From Butyrivibrio hungatei NK4A153 (GTDB lineage: Bacteria; Bacillota; Clostridia; Lachnospirales; Lachnospiraceae), in assembly GCF_000424465.1 (NCBI RefSeq), contig NZ_AUJY01000001.1, positions 103,588-167,587 on the forward strand: a DNA stretch of 64,000 nt, given 5' to 3'. Below the pieces are notes generated by a model. The model worked only from the letters and a program-made list of their open reading frames with translations. It did not search any database and was not told the origin of the DNA. Each line of letters opens with the position of its first letter. Within the stretch, counting starts at the first letter, position 1. The position numbers and the translations under genes are program-made. This document shows, piece by piece, positions 41,042-50,079 of this stretch.

Positions 41042-43651
41042 ATGAAGATTTACGTTGCCGGTAATGTGTCCAGAAGTGGGGATGGGTCGCTTGACCATCC
41101 GTTCATGACTATTTCGGAGGCTGCCGAAAAGGCACGTCCGGGAGATACGGTTGTGGTTGCCCCCGGAGTATACAGAGAGTGGGTTAAACCCCGTTATTCA
41201 GGAACGGAAGATAAGCGAATAACATATTTAAGTACAGAACATGGCGGAGCCGTAATCACGGGCTCTGAGGAAATAAAGGGTTGGGAGGCTTTCGAGAACG
41301 TCTGGCGTGTCAGAATACCAAACAGCTATTTCGGAGATTATAATCCGTTCACAACGTTAGTTCACGGGGATTGGTTTATCGAAGATCCCAAGAATCCATC
41401 ACACACAGGAGAGATATATTTAAACAAGAGGTCCATGCTTGAGGTATTCGACCTTTCTTTTTGCATGCATCCGCAAAAAGACAACAGGTCATGGGAGCCG
41501 GACTTCACCGAGTATGTATGGTATACGGCGCAGGAGGATAACTTTACCGTTATCTATGCGAACTTTATGGGCAAAGATCCCAATTATGAAAATGTTGAGA
41601 TTTCTGTGAGAAGGTCATGCTTTTTCCCTGAGGAGAGTGGGATAAATTATATTACTTTAAGGGGATTTTGCATAACAAGGGCAGCTACTCAGTGGGCGCC
41701 TCCGACCGCTTTTCAGGAAGGAATGGTGGGACCTAACTGGGCTAAGGGCTGGATAATCGAAGATTGTGAGATCTCGGAGTCAAAGTGCTGCGGAATCAGT
41801 CTCGGTAAGTATTTCCAGAGAGGCAATAACAACAAGTGGTCAACTTATAATTTGAAGCTGGGATCGCAGACTCAGAGAGACACCGTGTGTCAGGCGGTAA
41901 ATGAAGGCTGGGACAAAGAAACGGTCGGCTCGCATATTGTAAGACGCTGTGATATTCATGACTGCGGACAGACGGGAATCGTCGGTCATATGGGCGGTGC
42001 TTTCAGTATTATCGAGGATAACCACATCCATCATATCAATATAAAGCACAACCTTGCCGGGGCTGAGATTGCCGGAATCAAGCTTCATGCTGCGATAGAT
42101 ACCTGCATCAGAAGAAATCACATCGATCACTGCACAAGAGGAATCTGGCTTGACTGGGAGGCTCAGGGAACAAGAGTGTCGCAGAATTTTTTGCATGACA
42201 ATGTTCCGCCGAAAGGTACTATAATAGAAAATGGATTGTCTTTGGGAGAAGATATTTTTGTTGAGGTCTCGCACGGACCGACGCTCCTTGATCACAATCT
42301 CTTTTTGTCAGATATTGCAGCAAGGATATCGACGCAGGGAATAGCGTTTGTTCATAACCTTATCGCAGGCTCTTTTACCTATGTGGGAGAGGGCTGCGGT
42401 GATATGAGTAAAAAATTCCCTTCGCCGAGATTTACGCCGTATCATGTTCCGCATTCTACCAAGATCGCAGGATTCATGACGATTCTTCACGGCGATGCGA
42501 GATTTTTTAACAACATTTTCATCCAGAAGGAAGTGCGAAGAGATCTTGTGGATTATTGCGTTGCGCAGAATTCCGATACCATGGATAAAAATAACTTTAT
42601 TTGCGGTACGATTCCTTACAACGATTATCCGCTGGCTCCGGAGTATTTCTCGCGCTTTGGGAAGAATGTCATCAGGCAATACGGTTCAACAGATCCTTAT
42701 TACGATCATCTTCCTGTATATTTCGGGGGAAATGCATATTATAACGGTGCGAGGGCCTGTGACCACGAGCCTGCGGCTCACGTTGACAAAGATCATAAGA
42801 TCAGCCTTTATATCGATGAAGGTGACGGAAGATATACCATACACACCAATCTTTACGAGTTCCTTCCGAGGGGACTTGCCATGCCTGTTAATTCTGAGGT
42901 GCTGGGGCTTGCGTTTGAACCTGAGCAGCGCTTTGAGAATCCTGACGGCAGCAGTATTTCTTTTGACAGAGACTATTTTGGAAGAAAGAGGGGAAGATTC
43001 CCTGTTTCGGGACCTTTTGAGGAGTGCGGAACAGACAGATTTACCGTTCAGACTCCCGATGATGCGTCGTCCAAGATCGGTCATGATGAAAAGATAAGAA
43101 TTGAGGATAAGTGGAAAGCGGATCTTGACAATACCAAAGAAGAATCTGATGTGAGTGAGATCAATGCAAATATTGTGCTCACGGGTGGAATGAATGCCGT
43201 AATAAGCTTCCCGTTTGACGGAGAGCTCTTCAAAGTGAGCGATATGTTTGTTAAGGGAAATGAGGTCTGGCTCTACGATAGTTTGGCTGACAAACTGGTA
43301 GAACTTGACTGTGAGTACGGAATTTATCATAATATCAAGAAATGGTCCATTGGTGCATTGCAGTCTCTTGATATGAGCGAGGATGCTAATGCCGAAGGGC
43401 TTGCAAGAACAGCAGGTACGCTTCTATGCATACTCAATAAGAGTCTTGCGCACGATGCGGCAGACACTTGCGAAACCATTCAGAATAAGGTGAATGACGG
43501 CCTTGGTGACAAGGGCATCAGCATGAGATTTACTCCAAAAAATCTTAAGTTCATAAGGGGGAAGAAATTTATCTCTCTTGAAGATGTTCTTTACAGGATT
43601 AGCAGGGGTACCATGGAAGTTGTTACTGAGCGGATCGAGCACCTTAATTAA
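41042..43651 (+). CDS. GH120-like beta-xylosidase, right-handed beta-helix, with a C-terminal extension
   Basis: 869 residues, no signal peptide, hence cytoplasmic. MKIYVAGNVSRSGDGSLDHPF and PGDTVVVAPGVYREWV open it as in GH120 xylosidases, then a parallel beta-helix with many repeated DCxI/NHI rungs. Probable nucleophile D371 in GIWLDWEAQGTR and acid/base E408 in IFVEVSHGP. The 37-residue gap seems to hold an insertion of about a dozen residues (around PPKGTIIENG). Residues about 705-869 form an extra domain I do not recognise. The ATG at 41042 follows GGAGG closely. Likely xylo-oligosaccharide hydrolysis. Confidence 0.85.
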   Translation: MKIYVAGNVSRSGDGSLDHPFMTISEAAEKARPGDTVVVAPGVYREWVKPRYSGTEDKRITYLSTEHGGAVITGSEEIKGWEAFENVWRVRIPNSYFGDYNPFTTLVHGDWFIEDPKNPSHTGEIYLNKRSMLEVFDLSFCMHPQKDNRSWEPDFTEYVWYTAQEDNFTVIYANFMGKDPNYENVEISVRRSCFFPEESGINYITLRGFCITRAATQWAPPTAFQEGMVGPNWAKGWIIEDCEISESKCCGISLGKYFQRGNNNKWSTYNLKLGSQTQRDTVCQAVNEGWDKETVGSHIVRRCDIHDCGQTGIVGHMGGAFSIIEDNHIHHINIKHNLAGAEIAGIKLHAAIDTCIRRNHIDHCTRGIWLDWEAQGTRVSQNFLHDNVPPKGTIIENGLSLGEDIFVEVSHGPTLLDHNLFLSDIAARISTQGIAFVHNLIAGSFTYVGEGCGDMSKKFPSPRFTPYHVPHSTKIAGFMTILHGDARFFNNIFIQKEVRRDLVDYCVAQNSDTMDKNNFICGTIPYNDYPLAPEYFSRFGKNVIRQYGSTDPYYDHLPVYFGGNAYYNGARACDHEPAAHVDKDHKISLYIDEGDGRYTIHTNLYEFLPRGLAMPVNSEVLGLAFEPEQRFENPDGSSISFDRDYFGRKRGRFPVSGPFEECGTDRFTVQTPDDASSKIGHDEKIRIEDKWKADLDNTKEESDVSEINANIVLTGGMNAVISFPFDGELFKVSDMFVKGNEVWLYDSLADKLVELDCEYGIYHNIKKWSIGALQSLDMSEDANAEGLARTAGTLLCILNKSLAHDAADTCETIQNKVNDGLGDKGISMRFTPKNLKFIRGKKFISLEDVLYRISRGTMEVVTERIEHLN

Positions 43652-43678
43652 CTTAAATTTTGAGGATAGAATTTTTAC

Positions 43679-44947
43679 ATGAATAAAAGCAGCAACTGGT
43701 ATAAGCTCGACAATGCGGCGAAAATTGTTCCGTCAACCGCACGTGGAGCAAATACACGAGTATTTAGAATAACTTGTGAGTTAAAAGAGAATATTGACGG
43801 AGAGATACTTCAGAGAGTGCTGGATGAGACGATTGAAGAGTTTCCATTTTTTAATTGTGTGCTTCACAGAGGTCTTTTTTGGTACTATCTTGAAGACAGT
43901 GATCTTAAGGCGGTAGTGGAGGAAGAGAAGACTCCCGCCTGTATGCCTCTTTATTATCCGGGCAGAAAAAATCTTTTATACAGAGTAAATTATTTCAAAA
44001 AGAGAATTAACCTTGAGATGTTCCACGTGCTTGCGGATGGAACAGGGGCGTTTATGTTCTTTAGAAATCTCATCATAAGATATATTCAGGAAAAGCACGG
44101 AATTGATGCCGATATTAAGCCTGTAGATGAGTTTTCTCTTGAAGAAAAGAATGTGGACGCTTTCGGAGATTTTTACAGCAAGCAAAAAGGTCTTAAGCAG
44201 TTAAAAGAGATGTCTTCGGTAAAGGCATATCAGCTTAGCGGAGAGATTGACGACGATCTTCTTCCGCACCTTGTGGAGGGCACTGTTTCCTCATCGAAAT
44301 TTTACGAGGCGGCAAAGAGCCACAATACAACTGTGGGAGTTATGTGCGTTGCGGTTTATATAAAGGCTGTTCTTATGGGAATGAACAGAAGCCAGAAGAG
44401 AAAGCACATAGTAGTCAGTGTCCCGGTTAACTTAAGAAACTTTTTTAAGAGCGGAACGGCAAGAAACTTTTTCGGTGTTATAAGCATCGATTACAATCCT
44501 GTTGAATATGACGGTGAGCTTGAAACAATCATCAATTTCGTTGATAAGAATTTCAAAGAAAAGCTCTCGCCGGAAAGCATTGAAAAAACCATGAATTCCT
44601 ACTCTGCATTGGAGCACAACATAGGAATAAAGGTTATTCCGCTTCCAATCAAGAATATAGGAATAGGATTTTTTGACAAAAATGCGAAGCGAGGTATCAC
44701 CAGCTCAATGTCGAACCTCGGTCAGATTAAGATGCCTGATGCTGTTGCGGATTATATAGACAGATTCAGCGCATTTATGACTGCACAGTCACAACAGATC
44801 ACGGTCTGCTCATATATGGATAAAATGGTATTCGGAGAGGTTTCACCTTTCAAGACACACAAGGTAATGCTTAATTTCTTCAGGTTACTTACGGAAATGG
44901 GAATGGAAGTAGAACTTGGAACCAACGACTACGATGAGGAGCAGTGA
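43679..44947 (+). CDS. Condensation-fold acyltransferase (alcohol acetyltransferase-like)
   Basis: 422 residues, soluble. The HxxxDG motif of the CoA-dependent acyltransferase superfamily is FHVLADGTGA (about residue 118). VSVPVNLRNFF and a late NLGQI segment match the AATase/condensation fold. Stands 27 bp after the GH120-like gene and the next gene starts at its stop. The substrate could be a cell-envelope lipid or sugar; the pairing with a zinc-ribbon membrane protein is recurrent in Lachnospiraceae as far as I recall. Confidence 0.82.
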   Translation: MNKSSNWYKLDNAAKIVPSTARGANTRVFRITCELKENIDGEILQRVLDETIEEFPFFNCVLHRGLFWYYLEDSDLKAVVEEEKTPACMPLYYPGRKNLLYRVNYFKKRINLEMFHVLADGTGAFMFFRNLIIRYIQEKHGIDADIKPVDEFSLEEKNVDAFGDFYSKQKGLKQLKEMSSVKAYQLSGEIDDDLLPHLVEGTVSSSKFYEAAKSHNTTVGVMCVAVYIKAVLMGMNRSQKRKHIVVSVPVNLRNFFKSGTARNFFGVISIDYNPVEYDGELETIINFVDKNFKEKLSPESIEKTMNSYSALEHNIGIKVIPLPIKNIGIGFFDKNAKRGITSSMSNLGQIKMPDAVADYIDRFSAFMTAQSQQITVCSYMDKMVFGEVSPFKTHKVMLNFFRLLTEMGMEVELGTNDYDEEQ

Positions 44948-44952
44948 TTTAT

Positions 44953-45624
44953 ATGCAGTATTGTCAGAAATGTAAGATAAAGATAAGAGGAAAAAAGACG
45001 TGTTGTCCCATGTGCCAGGGAACTTTAAAGGAAGTTGAAGGCGGGGAGAACGTAACGGCTTCTTTTCCCACTCTTAAAAAGAAAAAGATGAGTCACATCA
45101 CAATAATGAAGATGACAACTTTCGTTTGTGCTGTGCTTGAGATAATTTTGATAACGTTGAATATTATGATGGGAGATGCGCTTCAATTTTTGGGACCGTT
45201 ATTCCTTGGAATTCTGGGCGCATGGATAGCGGTTCTTGCGACGGTTTATTTTAGAAACAATATCCTTAAACTGATAACGTGGGAAGCTATAGTTGCGATA
45301 ATCGCAGATATTTATATCGATTACAACACAGGCTTTTACGGCTGGAGCATAGACTGGGTTGTGCCGATCACACTTATGGCACTCGGCGTTTTGACATTTG
45401 TTATTGCTATTTGCATAAAGCTTAGATTTGACGAATACATTTTTTACCTTTTATTTGACCTTATTATGACTGTATTACAGATAATATGCGTCACAAAGGG
45501 AATCACAAAGAATTTCTGGCCTACAGGCATCAGCATCATGCTTTACATGATCCTCCTGGCAGGTGTCTTGATATTCAGATTCCGCGATCTGAAGAAGGCT
45601 TCGGAGAAGATGTTTAACATGTAG
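44953..45624 (+). CDS. Zinc-ribbon membrane protein (DUF6320-like)
   Basis: 223 residues: an N-terminal zinc ribbon (YCQKCKIKIRGKKTCCPMCQG, Cys at 4, 7, 17/18 and 21 approximately) and six membrane segments in the rest. The start is either the ATG at 44953 (eleven bases after GAGGAG) or the GTG at 44944, which overlaps the previous stop. Operon partner of the acyltransferase. Role unknown. Confidence 0.75.
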   Translation: MQYCQKCKIKIRGKKTCCPMCQGTLKEVEGGENVTASFPTLKKKKMSHITIMKMTTFVCAVLEIILITLNIMMGDALQFLGPLFLGILGAWIAVLATVYFRNNILKLITWEAIVAIIADIYIDYNTGFYGWSIDWVVPITLMALGVLTFVIAICIKLRFDEYIFYLLFDLIMTVLQIICVTKGITKNFWPTGISIMLYMILLAGVLIFRFRDLKKASEKMFNM

Positions 45625-45631
45625 TGATATA

Positions 45632-45742
45632 GCTTTCTAAAGTCCAAGCCGCGTACATGCTTGCATGTAAAGCGGCTTGAGACCTTAGAAAGCGAACAGA
45701 CATGAGGAAGTAGCACGATAGTGCGGATTCCGAATGTCTGTA
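45632..45742. repeat. Two complex hairpins heading a repeat array
   Basis: Hairpin 1 (45632-45693): GCTTTCTAA, CAAGCCGC and TACATGC are followed in mirror order by GCATGTA, GCGGCTTG and TTAGAAAGC, a three-tier stem with small internal loops. Hairpin 2 (about 45696-45742): ACAGACAT...ATGTCTGT, with inner GCAC-GATA-GTGC. They could also end the upstream transcript, but the T-run is missing. Confidence 0.85.
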
Positions 45743-45984
45743 GAATTGCGAGAGTTGCTTTAGCAACGGAGCAATTCGTATATCACGTATCTTGGTATTG
45801 TGATGGAATTGCGAGAGTTGCTTTAGCAACGGAGCAATTCGTATATCACGTATCTTGGTATTGTGATAGAATTGCGAGAGTTGCTTTAGCAACGGAGCAA
45901 TTCGTATATCACGTATCTTGGTATTGTGATGGAATTGCGAGAGTTGCTTTAGCAACGGAGCAATTCGTATATCACGTATTAGTA
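45743..45984. repeat. Four tandem 63-bp hairpin repeats (array D)
   Basis: Units begin at 45743, 45806 and then every 63 bp; four copies, the last partial. Each holds GAATTGC-GAGA-GTTGC-TTTA-GCAAC-GGA-GCAATTC, a two-tier hairpin, then ATCAC-N12-GTGAT, a second hairpin. The copies are almost identical. The reading frame is open through all of them (21 codons each, RIARVALATEQFVYHVSWYC) into the gene at 46003. With the hairpins at 45632-45742 this accounts for the gap between 45625 and 46002. Confidence 0.92.
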
Positions 45985-46002
45985 CGTAGAATCAGGGAGT
46001 GT

Positions 46003-47190
46003 ATGGGAGTGCGAGGCAAAAACACTAAAAAGAACATAAGGCACGGCGTGGTTTTTGCCACAAAATTCGGAGATTTTGTTGAGAATAAGCTTGAACAGGC
46101 AATTATCCAGCGAAATCACCTGGCGGAAGAACTCCCTGAAAATCCCGAGAAACTTAAGTGGTACAGAGTCTCTTTGGAGAACGGGCTCTCCGGAGACGGC
46201 TCTGAATACTACATTTATGTGAAAATAGGCGATCCCGAGAAACTTTGCATTTTCTTTTCCGGCGGAGGAGTAGCCTGGAACGAATATACGGCTGCAAGAC
46301 CTTCATCGATGGGCAAGCTTGCCGCCGGTCTGCCAAACTATTATTGGAATAATCTAAGACCTGTTACCCAGCTAAAAAATATAAATATCGGTATAACAGA
46401 TGTATCGCTTGAAAAGAATCCTTTCAGAGACTGGAGCTTTGTTGTTGTGACCTACGCGACGGGAGATTTCCATGTGGGAAACAACGAATATCCTTATGTT
46501 TCAGAAGACGGAAAGGACGAAATTCTTCATTTTCACGGATACATCAATTTCCTTGAGAGCATGAAAGTTGCAAAAAGACTTTTTCCGTCACCTGAAGATA
46601 TCCTTATAGCGGGAAATTCAGCCGGTGCTTTTGCGATTCCGGCTCTTTCGGGAGAGATTGTGGATGATTATTATCCGGATGCAAAAGATATAACTCTTTT
46701 TTCCGACAGCGGACAGCTTCTTTACAACAAGTGGAGAAAAACCGCGAAGAATATCTGGAAGACCAAGGAAGAAATCTGGCAGAGCATCAATACCGAGAAT
46801 ATTACGCTCGACTGGTACAGAGCGTTATATTCGAAGTACGGCAACAGATTCAGGTATCTGTATTCAAGTTCTGACAGGGATTTCCTGTTGAGCGCTTATT
46901 ATAATGACATAATAAACAAGCAGTACAAGACAGATCAGCAGGTGCAGGAAGAGTACAAAAGACAGCTTATTGAGATGGTTCATGAGTTAAAAGAGTTGAA
47001 TCCGTCGTTCGGAATCTTTATAAACAACTGGAAACTTCCACTTATCACGCAGGGCGGAACAGTCCATACGAGCGTAAGAGATATGCAGTTTGCAAGTTTT
47101 ACGCAGGATGGAGTGACTATGGCTCAGTGGCTTAAAGATGCAGTTGACGGTAAAGTTTATGATGTGGGAATGGAACTGCTGGAATCGTAG
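46003..47190 (+). CDS. Pectin-acetylesterase/Notum-like alpha/beta hydrolase
   Basis: 395 residues from the ATG at 46003. FSGGGVAWNEYTAARPSS (oxyanion region), GNSAGAFAIP (nucleophile Ser near 208), FSDSGQLL (Asp) and GTVHTSV (His near 350) follow the order of the pectin acetylesterase family, which removes O-acetyl groups from pectin. No signal peptide from this start. The frame is open upstream for another 94 codons through array D. The RBS (AGGGAG) is only three bases before the ATG, so a GTG at 46009 is also possible. A terminator follows. Confidence 0.8.
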   Translation: MGVRGKNTKKNIRHGVVFATKFGDFVENKLEQAIIQRNHLAEELPENPEKLKWYRVSLENGLSGDGSEYYIYVKIGDPEKLCIFFSGGGVAWNEYTAARPSSMGKLAAGLPNYYWNNLRPVTQLKNINIGITDVSLEKNPFRDWSFVVVTYATGDFHVGNNEYPYVSEDGKDEILHFHGYINFLESMKVAKRLFPSPEDILIAGNSAGAFAIPALSGEIVDDYYPDAKDITLFSDSGQLLYNKWRKTAKNIWKTKEEIWQSINTENITLDWYRALYSKYGNRFRYLYSSSDRDFLLSAYYNDIINKQYKTDQQVQEEYKRQLIEMVHELKELNPSFGIFINNWKLPLITQGGTVHTSVRDMQFASFTQDGVTMAQWLKDAVDGKVYDVGMELLES

Positions 47191-47274
47191 TCAATGATTC
47201 ATATAGAGAATATAATGCCGTTAAATTACGCTACCATTATAGCGGGGAAGTATGATGCGTTTTGTAGCTGTTAA

Positions 47275-47311
47275 AAAGGTCTCTATGATGTGTTTTATCA
47301 TAGAGACCTTT
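47275..47311 (+). terminator. Terminator after the acetylesterase-like gene
   Basis: AAAGGTCTCTATGAT (47275-47289) and ATCATAGAGACCTTT (47297-47311), a perfect 15-bp stem. Confidence 0.88.
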
Positions 47312-47381
47312 AATGTTGGTTGGATATTGATTTTAGAGTTGTTTCAAACTCTTTTAAAGCCTTATAATTTGGGTCAATAAA

Positions 47382-47552
47382 TCAGTCTACAAAATATTCC
47401 GCAATCTGTGCCTCATAGGAGTCGCGAAGATCTCCCGGAATGTCATACTCATCCAAAGCCTCGGCAACAGACCAATGTTCGTTTACCATCGAGCGAAGAA
47501 TGCTGCGAATGACACGAGAATCAGAAGCCTCAATAGTTGCGGCGTTATTCAT
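47382..47552 (-). CDS. Small protein of unknown function, 56 residues
   Basis: MNNAATIEASDSRVIRSILR at the start, acidic helical C-terminus (DSYEAQIAEYFVD). I begin at the ATG at 47552, nine bases after GGAGGAGG; the ATG at 47558 is adjacent to that site. It has its own promoter with an embedded palindrome. No family recognised. Confidence 0.65.
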   Translation of the reverse strand: MNNAATIEASDSRVIRSILRSMVNEHWSVAEALDEYDIPGDLRDSYEAQIAEYFVD

Positions 47553-47615
47553 AATCATACCCTCCTCCATTGACAATAGAATATAACATATAATCACATA
47601 TTTTTGATATAATAT

Positions 47616-47644
47616 ATTATATCCTACAACATATTGTAGCTCAA
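47616..47644 (-). promoter_or_regulatory. Promoter with palindromic operator
   Basis: On the minus strand TTGAGC (47639-47644), 17 bp, TATAAT (47616-47621). The spacer holds the perfect palindrome CTACAA-CATA-TTGTAG (47624-47639), similar to BlaI/MecI-type sites. An 18-bp palindrome GATATAATATATTATATC (47606-47623) overlaps the -10. Drives the 56-residue gene. Confidence 0.65.
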
Positions 47645-47663
47645 AAAAATTCAGATACAAGTA

Positions 47664-47692
47664 TTGACATTTGTAAAAAAATGGAGATTTAT
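47664..47692 (+). promoter_or_regulatory. Possible promoter of the 47708 gene
   Basis: TTGACA at 47664-47669 and ATTTAT or TTTATA about 17 bp later, close to the ATG at 47708. It is divergent from the promoter at 47616-47644 and would give a very short leader. Confidence 0.4.
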
Positions 47693-47707
47693 AGGAGCTT
47701 GGCTCAG

Positions 47708-48907
47708 ATGAAGATTGCAGCTATTGTTTTATCGTTGCTGGGACTTATCAGTTCTTTTGCGGCAGTGGGAATAATACCGTCAATTGCTGGATTTGTGCTC
47801 AGTTTGAAATGGTTTTTGGAAAAGAAATCCATAAACGGGGCAAGAGCGCTTGCTATTTCTGTTGTAGGAGTTCTATTGCCTTTTATCATGTACTTTAACA
47901 GTTTCGGGTTTTCTTTACCATACAAAAAGAGCGCGGGGCTTTCTTTTTTATCACAGATTATTTACGATAACTATACGAATCTCGGCCTTAATATGGAGTG
48001 GATGGTCAAGGACAAGGCGGAAGAACTTGATTTTGATGTTTTTGAGGATGCAGAGCAGGTAGAGAGCCATGAAGATTTGGCGGAAAGCGTTGGCAAAGAG
48101 GCAACATTCGGTGATATTGATAGAAAAGATGTGATTGCAAGTGATGATGAAAAACAAGGTGATAGCGATAGTAAGGGAAAGTTGGAATCTTCGAAGAATA
48201 CCAAAGAGCAGAAAAGTCTTGATGATGAGTATGAGCTTGATATTATAGATGTAATCGATCATGAGATGCATACACATAAGCATAAACCGACCAGTACTGA
48301 GGTTGGAGCATCGGATGACAATATGTCCTGCTACGGAGGGCTTCCTGTGGGGACGCTACTAATAGCCAGGTACTTCAGGGAAGATGACCATAACTGTAAT
48401 CCGGTACTTGTTCTTCAGAACAAGTCAGGAAAATTGTGCAGATATGAGTGCAAGTTTATCGCAAGGGACGATGACGGCAACGAGCTAGCGGTTTCCGAGA
48501 AGACTGTTGAAGTGGTTCAAAATGACGCAAAGTTTGTCTTTGAGGGACGGTTTGACAAGAAGGACTTAAAAGGAAAACTCCCGTCAATGTACGAGTTTTC
48601 CGTTACAAAGCGTGATCCCTATGAGACTGACAGACTCGACGATGTTGCCGTATATTCCAAGACGGAAGGAAATTCGGTATTTCTTGCTGCGGAGAATACC
48701 TGCGATAAAAAGGTTAAAGTTGACGCATTCGTTTTATTTTTTGACGGGAACGAACTTGTAGACTGTATATGGCTTATACCGGGAAGCAACAGCAACGTAT
48801 ATGTAGAGCCTGCGAGCGTCGGAACCGTAACCGGCGACGCTTACTATAAGTTTGATAGGATTGAGACATATTACACAGCTTATGAAGCTGTCGATGGTAA
48901 AGAATAG
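47708..48907 (+). CDS. Membrane-anchored protein of unknown function
   Basis: 399 residues from the ATG at 47708 (AGGAG ten bases upstream). Two hydrophobic segments in the first 65 residues, then a charged, probably disordered part with a His-rich stretch (HEMHTHKHK, about residue 190), then a beta-rich C-terminal domain (about 215-399) with FEGRF and AENTCDKKVKVDAFVLFFDGNELV. No family recognised. The beta-domain might be extracellular. Confidence 0.7.
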   Translation: MKIAAIVLSLLGLISSFAAVGIIPSIAGFVLSLKWFLEKKSINGARALAISVVGVLLPFIMYFNSFGFSLPYKKSAGLSFLSQIIYDNYTNLGLNMEWMVKDKAEELDFDVFEDAEQVESHEDLAESVGKEATFGDIDRKDVIASDDEKQGDSDSKGKLESSKNTKEQKSLDDEYELDIIDVIDHEMHTHKHKPTSTEVGASDDNMSCYGGLPVGTLLIARYFREDDHNCNPVLVLQNKSGKLCRYECKFIARDDDGNELAVSEKTVEVVQNDAKFVFEGRFDKKDLKGKLPSMYEFSVTKRDPYETDRLDDVAVYSKTEGNSVFLAAENTCDKKVKVDAFVLFFDGNELVDCIWLIPGSNSNVYVEPASVGTVTGDAYYKFDRIETYYTAYEAVDGKE

Positions 48908-48941
48908 AGAAGGAATAAGTAGCACCGGAGGGAATGATATA

Positions 48942-49358
48942 ATGAAAATAGCTGTGAGCGCGTGCTTGCTGGGAGAAAACTGCAAATATAACGGAGGCAA
49001 TAATTATAGCGAGAAGGTTATGAAGTTTGTCGAGGGACATGAGGTTATACCGATATGCCCTGAAGTTTTGGGCGGATTGTCTACACCAAGAGAACCGGCA
49101 GAGATTGTTGATGGTGATGTAAAGAATAAAGACGGTACATCAGTTGATAAGCAATTTCGCAGAGGAGCTGAATTGGCTTTGGACATGATAATAAAGAACT
49201 GTGCTGAACTTGTGATATTGCAGTCAAGAAGCCCATCATGCGGAGTGAATACAATTTATGACGGCTCTTTTACCGGAAAGATTATTCCAGGGCAGGGCGT
49301 ATTTGCGGAATTACTAAAAGATAACAATATAGAAGTGATGGATGTTGCCAATTTATAA
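48942..49358 (+). CDS. DUF523-family protein (YbbK-like)
   Basis: 138 residues: SACLLGENCKYNGGNN, ICPEVLGGLSTPREPAEI, and LQSRSPSCGVNTIYDGSFTG, which are the three cysteine-bearing motifs of DUF523 in the correct order. Possibly Fe-S or thiol chemistry; function unproven. The ATG at 48942 follows GGAGG by ten bases. Confidence 0.92.
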   Translation: MKIAVSACLLGENCKYNGGNNYSEKVMKFVEGHEVIPICPEVLGGLSTPREPAEIVDGDVKNKDGTSVDKQFRRGAELALDMIIKNCAELVILQSRSPSCGVNTIYDGSFTGKIIPGQGVFAELLKDNNIEVMDVANL

Positions 49359-49530
49359 TGATGCAAGCATTGAAATGATTAAATGCTTTATGGAGCTTGC
49401 AAAAGAGTTTGGCATTAAAGCTATTGATGCGTCTAAATGGAACATAGAGATGGGATATGATGGTGTTCATTTTACTATTGAAGGGCATAAGCAGTTTGCG
49501 AAGATGCTTTTACGCGAAAGTAATCTATAA
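49342..49530 (+). pseudogene. C-terminal remnant of an SGNH/GDSL esterase
   Basis: A 62-codon frame that starts inside the last codons of the DUF523 gene. IYNDASIEMIKCFMELAKEF, DASKWNIEMGYDGVHFTIEGHKQFA is the end of an SGNH hydrolase including the catalytic D-x-x-H (DGVH). The N-terminal part with the Ser and Gly/Asn blocks is absent, so it cannot be active. Probably the product of a deletion that joined two genes. Confidence 0.75.
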
Positions 49531-49632
49531 AACTTAGAATTGTAGGAATAATCACAATGTTAATCTGCGTTGCTTGATGCAATGAATACATTTTACTAGG
49601 CTGATACTATAACACACGAGGAGGACACAACT

Positions 49633-50079
49633 ATGTTCAGCGAAAATTTAAGAGCAATGCGAAAAGAAAAAGGTTATACTCAGGAGGAGCTTGCGATAAA
49701 GTTAAATGTGGTAAGGCAGACAGTCAGCAAGTGGGAAAAGGGATTGTCGGTTCCTGATGCAGATCTTTTGGCTATGATATCGGATGTGTTGGAAACACCT
49801 GTAAGCAGGCTCCTTGGAGAAAAAATAAACGAAGCGGCTGATAAAAACGAGATTGCGGAGCAACTTGCCAAGATAAGCGAGCAGCTGGCCATAAAGAACA
49901 GGCGCAGTAAGAAGCTCTGGAAAACGATTGGAATCACAATACTTGTTATTGTGGCTCTATATATTGTGCTGATGGTAGTAAGCTTTTTTGCATTTACTAC
50001 TGTTTGGCATACCACTACGGAGCGCATTGAGAGTATAGAGCTCGATGAGCCCGCAGACGGAGAGGAAGGTATGAATTAA
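49633..50079 (+). CDS. XRE-family regulator with a membrane segment
   Basis: 148 residues: an N-terminal HTH_3 domain (LRAMRKEKGYTQEELAIKL, residues 6-60), a helical middle part and a single membrane segment (about 97-120) with a short acidic tail. Membrane-anchored XRE proteins of this size are common in Clostridia. GAGGAGG lies eight bases before the ATG. It precedes the large protease gene by 198 bp, in which I see no further gene. Confidence 0.88.
   Translation: MFSENLRAMRKEKGYTQEELAIKLNVVRQTVSKWEKGLSVPDADLLAMISDVLETPVSRLLGEKINEAADKNEIAEQLAKISEQLAIKNRRSKKLWKTIGITILVIVALYIVLMVVSFFAFTTVWHTTTERIESIELDEPADGEEGMN

Noticed and set aside
45721..46002. Array D as the N-terminus of the acetylesterase-like protein
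   Set aside because: The repeat peptide has no family counterpart, the unit is built of hairpins, and there is a start codon with an RBS-like sequence just after the array; kept only as a possibility.
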